DNA of 64,000 nt from Cryptomeria japonica (lineage: Eukaryota > Streptophyta > Pinopsida > Cupressales > Cupressaceae). Both the position numbers and the translations under genes were made by a program. The notes below the pieces were generated by a model. It was not told where the DNA came from and made no database searches. It was given only the letters and a program-made list of their open reading frames with translations. This document shows, piece after piece, positions 22,091 through 33,685 of the stretch (its first letter is position 1; each line of letters starts with the position of its first letter). Where the stretch lies: contig NC_081409.1 of NCBI RefSeq assembly GCF_030272615.1, forward strand, positions 612,792,755 to 612,856,754, given 5' to 3'.

Positions 22091-22107
22091 CCCCACGGTG
22101 GGCGCCA
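22091..22107 (-). promoter_or_regulatory. Primer binding site of element C
   Basis: On the minus strand TGGCGCCCACCGTGGGG lies four bases after the 5' LTR. Tat/Ogre elements use primer sites of this type, attributed to tRNA-Arg. The position and form fit; the tRNA assignment is from memory of the family. Confidence 0.85.
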
Positions 22108-22111
22108 GAAA

Positions 22112-23602
22112 TGTATGTGGGAAAATCAGGTTGATAAAACTCAATATGTGAAAATATTGTCAAAGACTTGTCCACACACACACAAGACTTCTTGGTGCAA
22201 GCTATGGAGTCATAAAGTATAACTCAGCTTCTCAAGGTTGGTCCCATGGTTCTCTATCTCACAATGTCCCTCAAACCAATGTTTTTGCTCTTAGATCACT
22301 GAACAAAATGGTTTAGGGATGGAAAATGCAAGAACGAGGGATGCTTTGATAGATTTTAAAATAAAATGCATCCTAAGCTATGCATGATCTTAGAAATGCA
22401 ATAAACTAGATGATAAGATGACAAGGTTAGTATGAGTACTATCCTAACATGATATATTTAGTCTATGATTGAGCTAAATGATAAAGAAAGTATTCTAAAC
22501 ATGTATATTTAGACTAATTTATATTCTAAAGAGAGGCTAAATTGTGAGCATAAAATGATATATGAGAGCTTGAATGTATTTGAGCATAAGTGTGATACTA
22601 CAAATTTGGAGGATGGATTAAATGGAGGAATGAGAGCTCTATTTATAGCAAAAACAGGGCAATGGATGGTCAGGATTGAAAGAGTTGATCAAGGGTTGAG
22701 TTTGAAAGTTGGGGATCCATGTTTGCAATTTGAACCAATGAAATGGTGACAAGTGTCAACATAAGATTGGGTTGAGAGAAGGGGTTGGAGACATTAAATG
22801 CCTGAGAAGACCTTAGGGTTATCTAGAAGGTAAGGGCCAAGCTTAAATTTGGGTTACCCACTAGATTAAGAGTTAATCCAAGGATAAACCTATGTGCAAA
22901 TGATTAAGAGATAATCATGGTCAATGCATTAAAGGCCTGATGAGACCTTTGGGTTGGGTGAAGGTTGAGTTAAAACAAATTCTTTAACCATGTAAGAGGG
23001 TTTGAGTTAACCATTAATGGTTATTGAAGACTTTGAGGAATTAAGTGGTTGGAGGCTTGAAGCCTTTAATGGTTATCAAAGACTTTGAGGATATAAGTGG
23101 TTGAAGGTTTGAAGCCTTTAATGGTTATCAAAGACTTTGAGGGTTTGAGAAGTGACCTCCCCTTGCTTAGGGATGTGACAAAGTTTAGAAGATGGGTTAG
23201 GCTAATTAGAAGCGATTAGAAGAGTCTAGAAGGGATTTAGAAAGGGGTTTAGGAAGGCAAGTGGGAGATGTAAGAGAATGCAAGTGGATGGAGGGATAAT
23301 AGGATTTGAATTAAATGATTTAATTCAATTTGGTTGCAATTAAATAAATTAGATTTATTCAATTTTTAGGATAACTATTTAATTAAATTTGCATTTAATT
23401 AAAAGTGGATAGGGGGGGGGGGTTTAATTGAATAAAATGATTTATTCATTAAATGGATATAGTGAATTTAATTTAAATAAATTGAGTAATTTACTTAATT
23501 AAATAGAGAAATGTGGATAATTTAATTAAATTGGATTTAATTAAATAGAGAAATGAACATAAAATATTCATTTAGGAATGTGGTCATTTTTATACGTCTA
23601 CA
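22112..23602 (-). repeat. Element C LTR, copy 3 (5' LTR)
   Basis: 1491 bp, TGTATGTGGG to GTCTACA on the + strand. It differs from the other copies by a few percent, mostly C/T and G/A changes (for example GTGGG versus GCGGG at the tip). It adjoins the primer site and so is the 5' LTR. Confidence 0.94.
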
Positions 23603-23607
23603 CCTAC
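23603..23607. repeat. Right target-site duplication of element C (CCTAC)
   Basis: Matches 3790-3794 exactly and marks the point where copia B coding sequence resumes. Confidence 0.95.
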
Positions 23608-26600
23608 TGTTCAACCGGTAGAGCAGGCCTTGGAAGCTAAAATTAAAGTTAAGGATGAATGGATCATTGACTCAAGATGCTCACATCATATGACTGGTGA
23701 TAAAAGTAAATTCCTAACTTTTCAGGAGTATAATGGAGGTCTAGTAAGATTTGGAGATGATAAAGCCTGTTTGATCAAAGGTAAAGGTACAATATCTCTT
23801 GATGGTAAGCATAATACTGACAATGTTTACTATGTTGAAGGTTTAAAGCATAATCACTTGAGTGTTAGTCAATTAGTTGAGAAAGGATTTCAGTTACAAT
23901 TCAAAAATGGTAAATGCAAAATTATGAACAGAACTGGTTTGGAAATTGCAATCGGTAGTCAAACTAGAGGTAATATCTTTCATTTGAATAACAGTGAAAA
24001 GACATGTTTGATTTCTCATATTGATGAAAGCTGGCTATGGCATAAGGGACTTTGTCATGTAAATTTTGATTGCACTGTGAAGATCAGTACTACTAAGGCA
24101 GTTAGAGATTTACCTAAGATTGTTAAGCCTCACAATCCGGTATGTAAGGAATGTCAATTTGGAAAACAAGTAAGAGCTACATTTAAAAGCATTCCAGAAA
24201 AATCCAATAATGCTCTTGACTTAATTCATACTGATTTATGTGGTCCAGCTAGAACTAAAAGTTTACAAGGTGATAGATATTTCATGTTAATCATTGATGA
24301 CTATTCTAGAATGTGTTGGGTTATTTTTCTCAGAGAAAAATCAGAAGCACTTGGGAATTTCAAACTGTTCAAAGCTATGGTAGAAAATGAAACCGGTAAG
24401 AAAATCAAATGTTTAAGATCAGATCAAGGAGGAGAATTTGCATCTAAAGAATTTAATGCATTCTGTGAAGTAAATGGAATCAAAAGACAACTATCAGCAC
24501 CTCAGACACCACAACAGAATGGAGTTGTAGAAAGGAAAAACAAAACTATCTTGGATGTAGCAAGAAGTATGTTGTCTGAATCAAATCTACCACATGTATA
24601 TTGGAGAGAAGCAGTAAGCATAACAGTCTATACATTCAACAAAGTTCACATCAAAGGTGAAACCGGTAAGACCCCTCAAGAACTATGGTTTGGTATTATT
24701 CCTACTCTTAAATATTTTAGAATTTTTGGAAGTAAATGCTACATTAGAAGAGATGAGTATATTGGCAAATTTGATTTTAGAAGTGATGAAGGAATATTTC
24801 TTGATTATTCATCTAAGAGCAAAGCATACAGATGTTTTAACAAAAGATTGCAGAAAATTGTTGAGAGTACAAATGTAAAGATTGATGAACAATTTAGAGG
24901 AACTTCAAGGTATATAGACTCTGAACCGGCAACAAAGATTCTAACAGATGAATCTACATTGAATCCACCGGTACAGAATGAAGGTCCAGTTACACCGGTA
25001 TCATCTGAAAATTCCACTGTAACTGAGGAACAACATCAAACAAAGACACCCCGGTATGTAAGATTGAATCACTCTGAAGATCATATAATTGGAAACAAGT
25101 ATAAAGGAGTTATGACAAGAGGAAGATTGGCAAATGGAGAGGTATGTCTTATTTCTCAAATTGAACCAGCATCAATTAATGAAGCATATGAGGATAAACA
25201 CTGGATTAAAGCTATGGAAGAAGAATTAGAACAAATTGAGAAAAACAACACATGGACATCAGTTCACCGGCCTAAAGACAAAAATGTAATTGGAACTAAA
25301 TGGGTATTTAGAAACAAACTTAATGAAGATGGTAAGGTAATTAGAAATAAAGAAAGACTAGTGTGTAAGGGATATTCTCAGAAAGAAGGAATTGATTACA
25401 ATGAAACCTTTGCACCGGTAGCTAGAATTGAGGCAGTTAGATTATTCTTGGTTTTTGCAGCACATAAGAACTACAAAGTTTATCAAATGGATGTCAAATG
25501 TGCATTTCTAAATGGAGATCTTGAAGAAGAAGTTTACATTGAACAACCTGATGGATTTTCTTTGACAAAAAACAAAGATATGGTTTGCAGATTAAGGAAA
25601 GCTTTGTATGGGTTGAAGCAAGCTCCAAGAGCTTGGTATGCAAGATTAGATAAGTATCTTTTGAAGATTGGTTTTTCTAAAGGCAATGCTGACAACAATT
25701 TATATTATAAAGTAACTAATGATGACATCTTGGTTATAGAATTTTTTGTTGATGATATAATCTTTGGAGGAGAAGATGGATTATGTAAAAACTTTTCTAT
25801 TGAAATGTAGCAAGAATTTGAAATGTCTATGATTGGAGAGGTAAAATTCTTTTTAGGATTATAGATTTTACAGACTGATAGAGGTATATTCTTAAGTCAA
25901 TCCAAGTACTTAAAAGAGTTACTAAAGGAATTTGGGATGGAGAATTCTAAACCGGTAAGCACACCTATGACTATAAATGACAAATTATCACTAGGGATGA
26001 GTCATCACCTGTTAATCCAACCAGGTAAAAATCTATGATAGGAGGTCTACTGCATTTGACACAAACAAGACCTGACATTATGAATGCAGTATGTATTGTT
26101 TCAAGATTTCAAAGTAATCCTAGAGAAAATCATGAATCAGCAGTAAAAAGGATTTTCCGGTACTTACAAGGCACTACAAATCTTGGTTTATGGTACCCTA
26201 GAGATGAAAACTTTGAATTATGTGCATACACAGATGCAAATTGGGCAGGAGATGTAGATGACAAAAAAAGTACCACTGGTGGAGCATTCTTTCTTGGAAG
26301 CAGACTAGTTTCTTGGTTGAGTAAGAAACAAAGTTGTACATCTTTATCAACAGCAGAATCAAAATATGTTGCAGCAGCAACTAATTGTACACAGGTACGC
26401 TTAAACAAATGTTGAAGGACATAAAAGTAAAATGCAAGGAACCTATAACTATCTATTGTGATAACACTGCAGCAATTGATATATCTAAAAATCCGGTACT
26501 ACATTCTAAAACTAAACATGTTTCTATCAAATTGAATTTTCTGAAAGAGAATGTTGAAGCAAAAGAAGTAAAACTGGTTTATGTGAATACTGAAGAGCAG

Positions 26601-26693
26601 ATTGCAGATATTTTCACTAAACCTCTGCCTAAGGAGACTTTTGAATATCTAAGAGATCAGCTTGGGGTCATACCCCCACCGGTAGAAACTTAG
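23603..26693 (+). pseudogene. Copia B pol (protease, integrase, RT, RNase H)
   Basis: It continues copia B after the nested element. The protease site reads [14 protein letters not shown], with Arg where the catalytic D-S-G has Gly. Then come the integrase zinc region (LWHKGLCH ... CKECQFGKQ) and the DDE core ([26 protein letters not shown]). RT follows ([36 protein letters not shown] at about 25745) and RNase H (YTDANWAGD, STTGGAFFLGS). The conserved acidic residue of the STAES-Y motif is Lys (26355). Stops near 25808 and 25863, a frame change near 25990-26030, and another near 26396 kill the frame. It ends FTKPLPKETFEYLRDQLGV and a stop at 26693. RT type and multiple purine tracts suggest Sirevirus-like affinity. 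Confidence 0.92.
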
Positions 26694-27053
26694 ACAGTTG
26701 ATGTTTATCATCAACCGGTAGAACCAACAGAAAAAAATTTTACTTCGATTTTTTATGGGAAAGCTACTTCTCAGGGTTAGTAGTTGGTATACTGAATTGG
26801 TTGGTATTTTGTATTTGAAAATGTTTTTTATTACTTTGGAATTTGATGTCAAAGGGGGAGAGATTGGTATATGGAAAAACACAAGAAAGACACATGTCAC
26901 TCTCAGGGGGAGAGATAATTGTTACTTTGGGGAGAAATGTTTTTGGTTATGATCTCTTTTGAGAGATTGTTGGTTTTTGGTATTTGGCATTTCTGTTTTG
27001 GCACTTTGATGGTTTTTCCATCTTGTGTTGCCATCAATGCCAAAGGGGGAGAT
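26694..27053 (+). other. Copia B 3' untranslated region with several polypurine-like tracts
   Basis: The true tract AAAGGGGGAGA (27042-27052) abuts the 3' LTR. Similar tracts lie at 26851-26862 and 26904-26915. LTR-start-like words (GTTGGTATTTTG near 26802, GATTGTTGGTTTTTGGTA near 26965) accompany them. Multiple purine tracts are reported for Sireviruses. Confidence 0.8.
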
Positions 27054-28131
27054 TGTTGGTATTTTGGTATGGTTTTGTCATTGATGTCAACACCTACTAA
27101 CACTTATCAACTCTGGCACTTTGGAGAATCGGCAACATTCACCAGCAAACAAGTGACTTATGCATAGTCACCGGTATCTGGTACACCGACAGGATATAAT
27201 GATCATCGGCACTTGGAATGACATGGAAAACACCTGGTTATGTCAAAGACATCGTTTGGACACTTTGTCTTGAAGATTTGTTTATTGGCATATTCGTATT
27301 TGCATATTTGTTGTTACCGACAAATAGGTCCAGGATATACACCGGCAGGTTTATCTTTTCCAGATCAGCACGACACGCTATGGATATGATTTATTATTGT
27401 TGTAAATGCATTAAGCCGACATGTTGAATCGGTTATTGCATCGGATATTGATTTATTTATAAATTGATTTTATTGTAATATCCTTTAGAGACGACCTACT
27501 AAAATTGGTCTTAGGTTATAATATAAATGTAAGATCTTATTTGTAAGATCGAATGTGGAATGCGAAGAAGAAATTGTGTGAAGGTATATGCGAAAATAAG
27601 AAGAGCTATACACATAGATATCATTTGAAGGTTGAAGGAAGGTTTTGTGAAGACAATCAGAACTACACCGATACTGAATCCGGCATAGAACGATGCTAAT
27701 TTGAGCAGTACATCCATACATCCATATTGGATTTGATCATCCAATTGTAGTCAGTGTGACTCCCATTTGTGTTTGAGAAGTGAGCTCTAGGCGCTTGGCC
27801 TTTCTGCATGTGTAGACCCCATTTGTATACACTTACTATCTGCAGTAGTATCATCTGATTGTGGGTAAGGTTTCCCACTGTGGTTTTTCCCCTTACAGGG
27901 TTTCCACGTAAAATTTTGGTGTTATGTGTTGTGGATGACTTTGTCTTTTTGTTTCATGCATTAATCCTTATCGGTATTGCAATTACTGATATAACTGTCT
28001 ACCGGCATAAAAGACTGGTTTACCGGTATTAAGCATTAAAGTTGTTTAAGTTGTTTTTGGATTAAATTTATTAGAAAATTGATTCACCCTCCCCCTCCCC
28101 CCCCCCTCTCAGTTGTCTTCGGGACCTAACA
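27054..28131 (+). repeat. 3' LTR of copia B
   Basis: 1078 bp, matching 1612-2683 throughout, TGTTGG to CTAACA, followed by TATAC at 28132-28136. Scattered transitions separate the two copies. A C-rich run near 28091-28106 is longer than in the 5' copy. Confidence 0.93.
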
Positions 28132-28136
28132 TATAC
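28132..28136. repeat. Right target-site duplication of copia B (TATAC)
   Basis: Matches 1607-1611 exactly. Copia A pol resumes here and terminates a few codons later (TAA near 28153). Confidence 0.93.
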
Positions 28137-28439
28137 CCCTATCCAAGGTCAAATAAGAAGATGTGGAAGCATCAATCTAGTGGACTCATTGAACTCATTG
28201 AATATCTTTCACTGTGGATTGATGAAAAGCAGGATACTCCTCAGGGGAGCAGCTGAGAAGATGACAGAAGATGCCTTTGCACCTTTGGCATTGTTGTCAA
28301 TGGGGGAGAATAAATGTAACAACCATGGGGAGAAGAAATATGATAGGAGAAGAACTGATGACTGGACAGTGATGTACAACAGACATAACAGGTTTTGTGA
28401 CGAGATTTTGGTGTTGCCATCAATGCCAAAGGGGGAGAT
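28137..28439 (+). other. Copia A pol end and 3' untranslated region
   Basis: After the last pol codons the sequence holds purine tracts at 28301-28310 and a perfect one, AAAGGGGGAGA, at 28428-28438 directly before the LTR. The block GCCATCAATGCCAAAGGGGG matches copia B exactly. Overlapping short ORFs here are not genes. Confidence 0.75.
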
Positions 28440-29246
28440 TGTTGGCATGTTGGCATAGCTGATGGAGATGATGGTGTATCGGTAAAGGACTGTTGGTCAT
28501 AATATAATTATGATATGATGCTTGATGATTAGTTATTTGTGTTGTCATTGATGGCAACCATGTTTGTTTATGCTTGGTATGTCATTTAAGTCTACTGGTT
28601 AAGTCTAATTGATAATGAATTGAATTGGATTGAGCTGGAAAGCAAAACTGCTAAGTGACATTGAATCGATAAGCAGGAACAAAGAATGAGATGGTTGCGG
28701 TAGAGATCTGTGTTGAGTTAGGTGTTGTGGTTTAGAATGTGTGCTTATGACATCATAATGAGTCTATGACTTGAACTGCATCATGTTTGGAGAATCGGAA
28801 GTCAAGTTTCTAATTGACTGTTGTATAATCAACTAGGGTTTGAGAACTGGTATCAAGATCTTTGACCGGTGATGTTTTATGGTTTGGTTGTGATTATTTT
28901 CATGTTCATAAGTTGATGATGGCATGTTAGAATCCATGTGAAGAGATAAGATGTTGTTTTGGCACGTACAAAGATCTAATTTCTTGGGAAGCAGAAGTGC
29001 TTAGCAGAATATGTTAAGGGTTTGACAACTTATCAAATCGATGTGCGATGATAAGTTATGATCATTCAACGGTTGTAATTGTCTTTTAATTTGTTGTAAT
29101 GATTTGTGTGATGATCTATAATGATTTGTAATGATCTAATATGATCTATGATGTATATTAATTATAGGTTAGGGTTTTGTAACTGACCTAATTGTAAAAT
29201 GTATTTAGATCGAGTTTGAGAAGGTTGAGTGTGTCGGTGATCAGTT

Positions 29247-29248
<2 letters not shown>

Positions 29249-29279
<31 letters not shown>
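29249..29279. repeat. (GT)n microsatellite
   Basis: About 15 uninterrupted GT units within the copia A LTR. Confidence 0.95.
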
Positions 29280-29282
<3 letters not shown>

Positions 29283-29424
29283 ACCAAATTGAGATATCTG
29301 CATGAGAGAAGCAGATTGAAGCTGACAAGGATCTGTAATAGCAAGCTATGAAGTGTTGAGTCCAGATCATTTATCTATTGTTTCCTAACAGTTGCAACAA
29401 CATTAAAATCCCTTAACCGGGTAG

Positions 29425-29635
29425 GTCCTAACAGGCCTAATCTTGTAAATCCCTTCACCAGGTGGCTCATTAATTTGGGTTTAAATCCTCCAACGAGGTT
29501 ACTCCTAACAGGGTAAAGCTCTTAATAGAGCTAAGTTGTAAAATCCCCTGACCAGGTGACTCCTAACAGGGTTTTCTCTTAATCGGGCATTGTTGTAAAA
29601 CTCCTAACCGAGCTAGTCTCCTAACAGGGCGCATT
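29425..29635. repeat. Short interspersed repeats in copia A LTR
   Basis: Variants of TCCTAACAGG, CCTTAACCGGG and TAAAATCCCCTGACCAGGTG recur about every 30-50 bases. They look like a degenerate minisatellite grown from one LTR segment. Confidence 0.6.
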
Positions 29636-29964
29636 CCAAAATAGTGCATATATTATGGGTACCAATTCTCACCATGGTTTTTCCCATTTGGGTTTCCACG
29701 TGAAAAATCCTTGTGTTCATGTTGTGGATGGATTATGCATTTGATGTCTTTACTATATTTTCTTAATGATGAACACTTAAGTTGCAACAGGTAATGTTTT
29801 GGTAAATCTGCATTAAGTGATTGTTTGATCAGCTACCGATACTGGTTATGAACTGTTTTGTGAAGTATTGTTCATATTGGTGAATTTTTTGCAGTTTACT
29901 GTTATTACTTACTCACCCCCCGCCCACTCCCCCTCTTAGTGTTAACCGGATCCTCACATTAACA

Positions 29965-31164
29965 AAGATCTCCTTCAAGAGAGCCAATTCCACTATCTTA
30001 TCGTCTAAACTCCTTATGTACCAACATCGATGTGTATGAATCCCTTAGAGTCAATTTAATTCATGTAGCTTTATCTTTTAAAATTCAACACTTGTGTATC
30101 TTTGGTGATTCATAGTTGATTATAAGAAAAATAATGAGAACTTATCAAGCAAAACAAAGTAAACTTTGTCAATATCATTACTTTGTCTTATCACTATTAA
30201 AGAACTTTTCTTCTTACACCATTTTCCTTATCCGATGAAAAGATAATTGCCATGAGGATGCAATGGCAAGCATTGCTTCCCTTATATCACTTGATGATCC
30301 ATCCGTGGATTGCCAATTTATTATCCATAACCTAACCTCGTCCACTATTTCTGATAGTTCTAATGAAATTGCTCATTGTTTTAACATGGATTCTGATGAG
30401 TGGTACTCTTATATCATTCAATAATTGTGTGATGGTACCTTTCCAGATTCTACAACTAAAAATGCTAGAACTTGAACTTGTAAACTTGTCCCATGTTACA
30501 TCATTGTATCTAACATTCTCTATCGAAGAGGTTATAATGGTCTTCTCCAATGTTGTCTCAACAAATCAAAGATCCCTATTGCCCTTGAGGAAGAACATTC
30601 AAATGCTTAAAGGGGCATTTTGGTGGTAAATCTCTCATTCAAAAGTTGCTTCACGTGGGTGACCATTAGCAATCTATGGACAAAGATTCATTTGCGTATA
30701 TCAAAAAGTGCCCTCAATGTCAACAACACAACAATTTGATTCATGCTTAGAGCTCAAGTAGCTCCTTGGCCATTTATGGGGTTTGAATCTTATTGTCAAA
30801 ATATCTCTTCCTCCTCGAGGACATACATTCATCATCACAACTACAAATTACTTCACGAAATGGGTTCAAACTATTTCGCTTTGATTTGTGACTACTGAAA
30901 TAATTTATCAATTTCTCCTTGATAATATCATCTCTTGATTTTCTTTACCTTCTATTTAGGTTTCTAATAATGGTGCACCCTTTCTAAACAAATAAGTGAA
31001 GAAATTCCTCAAGAATTTCACATTCAACATCATTTTTCTACTTAGTATTATCCTCAATCAAACGGTCAAGTTGAAACTTCTAATAAGACAATTGAACAAA
31101 TCCTTTGTGAAACTATTAATAAACATGGTAAGGATTGACACACTCAATAGTCTTATGCATTATG
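29965..31164 (+). pseudogene. Gypsy D remnant: RNase H end and integrase N-half
   Basis: Heavily decayed Tat-like Ty3/gypsy pol. Recognisable pieces are IFGDS with LII (RNase H, about 30098), EDAMASIASLISLDD (near 30255), NILYRRGYNG (near 30513), GGKSLIQKLLHVG (near 30625) and KKCPQCQQHNNLIHA (integrase zinc region, near 30706). Integrase core fragments follow with many stops. The order and wording match element C (for example NNKAANAMATIASLL there). The segment is split from 32521 by a solo LTR. It begins at the right end of copia A, so copia A apparently inserted into it. Confidence 0.82.
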
Positions 31165-32515
31165 TGTTGGATATTGCTGCTGCTAGGATATGTTGATGTC
31201 ATTGATGTCAACATATTCTTATGTTTTGGTTCTCTGGTGGTTGCAGAGAGTTAATCTAGTTGGTTTATCAATTTGATATGCTCAATCAACTAGAGATACT
31301 TCATTCTTTATTGGTTTCAGTGTTCCAGAAGTTTATTTGATCATATCATTTGGTCCGGTTTGTGGATTGGTTTTTCAGTGTTCAGTATTGCAGAGTTCGG
31401 TACTTGACCCATTGTGCTCCGATGTGATCAGTATTTGAGTTGTGGATTTGGGAGAACGTTTGGGATGTTTGCGTGTGTCTACATTTCAGATGGTTCATGA
31501 TTTGGTGCTTTGAAAGTTATCTTTCCACATGGTAGTTGTTGTTGTTGAGTGTTCTTGAGTGTCAAGATGTTGATTGATGTAGATTTGAATAAGTGGTGTT
31601 GGCGCAGTTGTTATGGATGGCTCTAATGTGCTTATTGGCGTTTCCTAATTGTGTCCTATTTGTTTTGGTGGTCTGCATTGATCATTGTGCGTGGTATTGG
31701 TGATTTTGTTGATCCGGTGATGTTCTTTGTGTTATGTGACCTTCTTGATGATGTAATGTGTTGTGATTGTTCTTGGCGAGGTTTTCGGTGGTGTTGCGTG
31801 TTTGAGCATTTGATTTAGGTCCATGCTATTTTGGAAACAACATTGTATTGGTCTGATGGTTGATTATTGTATCATGTGATGTAATTTTGCAATTAGGTCT
31901 TATGGGTTGAGCCAACCTTGTAACCAAGGTTGATGACTTGTATATATAGGTTTGATATTCATGTAATTTTGGAAGAGGTGAAGTGTCTGCATTATTAGAG
32001 AGTGTTATATGTGCGAACAAGTGAATTGATCTTTCAGTGAAGTGTTGAGTAGAGATTGAAGTGTTGCAGAGCAAACAAATGTGCTATGTGCTTAATCGGA
32101 AATGTCATCAGGAATTAGAAGATGATATTCTTTCAATTCAAGTAATTATGGATTGTTGTCTGATCTTTGTAAGACAATGAGCCTTCCCTGGATTGTTGCC
32201 CTTTGTTGTTTTGAATAGTGAGCTCTAGGCAGTGTCCCTGAATGCATGTGCATTCCCCATTGTAATATTTTCACATACTATTGCAAAGTATCATCTTATT
32301 GTGGGTAGGTTCCCACTGTTTTATTCCCTTAACCAGATTTTTCACGTCAAAATCTCGATGTTATATGTTTTGGTGTTATTGTGTTTATCCTTGTTGTTGC
32401 TATAGTTGATGAAATTTGAAGTTTTGATTAATTTGCTTAATCCGATGAAAACTGATTCACCCCCCCTTCCCCCTTCCCCTCCCCTCTCAATTTTCCTTCG
32501 TTGTTGTTGCCAACA
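31165..32515 (+). repeat. Solo copia-type LTR inside gypsy D
   Basis: It starts TGTTGGATATTG and ends GTTGCCAACA, flanked by TTATG (31160-31164) and TTGTG (32516-32520), a 5-bp duplication with one change. Removing it restores an unbroken ALWAY-type integrase reading. It has the shared motif TTGATGTCAACA, the TGAGCTCTAGG module and a C-rich end. No internal region remains, so it is a product of LTR-LTR recombination. Confidence 0.88.
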
Positions 32516-32520
32516 TTGTG

Positions 32521-32975
32521 GGCCTATTGAACTAGTATTCTTATAGCTATGGCTACTACTACTTTTAACCTTGTTTATGATGCCAATGCAATTATACCTT
32601 TAGAGTTAGAGATTGTTTCATTGCGAGTTTCTCTCAAGGTAATCCTTGATGACAATTCTCATAGATAGTGGCACCTTGAACAACTTGAAATACTTGATGA
32701 ACAACTTATAAATGCTCTCGAACATCCTTAAATTTATCAAAAGATCATGCAACAAAGCTATAATGATTGAGTTGTTCAACGATCTTTTTCAATTGGTAAC
32801 TTGGTGCTCTATGAAAATCAACTCAAAATAAACACTCTTCCAATTTTAAAAAAGTGAAGTTCAACCAAAATTAGTTAGGACCTTACATCATCACTGAAGT
32901 TACAAATTAACAAAAATGGATAGAATGCCTCTGAAGGAACCCATTGATGTTATGCACCTTCGTAGATACTATGCT
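32521..32975 (+). pseudogene. Gypsy D integrase C-terminal remnant
   Basis: It continues from 31164 after the solo LTR. It reads FNLVYDANAIIPLELEI, then VSLRVSLKVILDD, LEQLEILDEQL, SIGNLVLYEN, with the end HLRRYYA and a stop at about 32975. This parallels the end of element C (YGSEAILPLEVEI ... LKKYYT). Several stops and frame changes are present. Confidence 0.85.
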
Positions 32976-33510
32976 TAATCTTCTTTCTTCTTATTTACTA
33001 AATAGTATGCTATCACATTCATCTTTAAATAATGTTATGATAGATAAATTCTATTTCTATTTAGTGTACAATGCTTCTTTCATGACAAACTTTTTGGTTG
33101 TCTTGGATTCACTTTTTTTAAAATTGTATTTTTTATGTTAGCATATAATTCAATATATTGTGTGCCATGTTCATTAGATTATGTTGTATTTAGTGAAAAA
33201 ATTGTTGGCTAGATCATATTGACATTTAACTTAACATATACACATTACACCATCACTTGTCACATTCAATTTAACACTTGTGAAAAGTTGTTTAATTAGG
33301 TCACGTGTATTAATTAATTAATATTGTAAAAAAATTTAAGCAATCTCATTAGGTTGTTTAATCAATCACAGTGGTATTAAGTTAGACATACATGTTCATC
33401 ATTATGTTTTACTCGGATCTTTTGTTGCATTTAATGAAAGCAATATGACACATTGTTTAGCATTAAATCACATGTGATATCTATATAAAACATCTCAAAA
33501 CAAAAACATC

Positions 33511-33579
<69 letters not shown>

Positions 33580-33685
33580 AATAGCTTTCAATACAAGATG
33601 TACATCAAAATCACCACTGAAATAAAATGCGGTGTACAATCATATAACATATCTCATCACCTTATGTATGATCGCTGGCAGAACC
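32976..33685. other. AT-rich non-coding sequence
   Basis: No gene or domain is seen. It holds an (AT)n microsatellite at 33513-33575 and probably decayed 3' sequence of gypsy D. Nothing else can be supported. Confidence 0.6.
33513..33575. repeat. (AT)n microsatellite
   Basis: About 31 TA units without interruption. Confidence 0.97.

Larger units (their letters stand above)
3795..23602 (-). mobile_element. Element C, giant Tat-lineage Ty3/gypsy retrotransposon with three LTRs
   Basis: A 19.8 kb insertion is flanked by CCTAC. Read on the minus strand it holds: 5' LTR (23602-22112), primer site, about 2.9 kb leader with short-repeat arrays, gag, protease, G-patch, linker, RT, RNase H, integrase (to 11718), a non-coding stretch, an antisense plant mobile domain ORF, another short-repeat array, polypurine tract, an LTR, 146 bp of vestigial internal sequence, and a last LTR (to 3795). 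The tRNA-Arg-like primer site, G-patch and extra antisense ORF fit the Tat/Ogre clade. LTR copies differ by only a few percent, so it is the youngest layer here, yet its pol has many stops and a deletion at the RT catalytic motif. Confidence 0.92.
1612..28131 (+). mobile_element. Copia B, full-length Sirevirus-like Ty1/copia element, interrupted by element C
   Basis: Two similar LTRs (1612-2683 and 27054-28131) bound by TG...CA are flanked by TATAC duplications. Between them are a tRNA-iMet type primer site, gag, pol and several purine tracts. Without the 19.8 kb nested gypsy element and its 5-bp duplication, the native length is about 6.7 kb. Multiple polypurine-like tracts before the 3' LTR and the RT type point to the Sirevirus group; this is an inference from known family traits. 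The element is non-functional: gag and pol carry frameshifts, stops and lost catalytic residues. LTR copies differ at scattered sites (for example around 1690 versus 27130), so it is older than element C. Confidence 0.92.
28440..29964 (+). repeat. 3' LTR of copia A
   Basis: It starts TGTTGGCATG after the polypurine tract and ends ...CACATTAACA, about 1.5 kb. It shares the motif TGTCATTGATG and the module TGGTTTTTCCC ... GGGTTTCCACGTGAAAAA with other copia LTRs here. A series of CTAACAGG/CTCCTAACAG words (29425-29630) is internally repetitive. The element's 5' LTR lies left of the window, so the right border is inferred from resumption of gypsy D sequence. Confidence 0.75.

Noticed and set aside
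28180-28458. ORF of 92 codons before the copia A LTR, with overlapping ORFs on the other strand
   Set aside because: It spans the 3' untranslated region and polypurine tract of copia A. No similarity is seen.
29162-29344. Minus-strand ORF with a Thr-His run
   Set aside because: The run comes from the (GT)n microsatellite.
33513-33575. Long AT run as an origin or matrix-attachment site
   Set aside because: A simple dinucleotide run alone gives no support for such a role.
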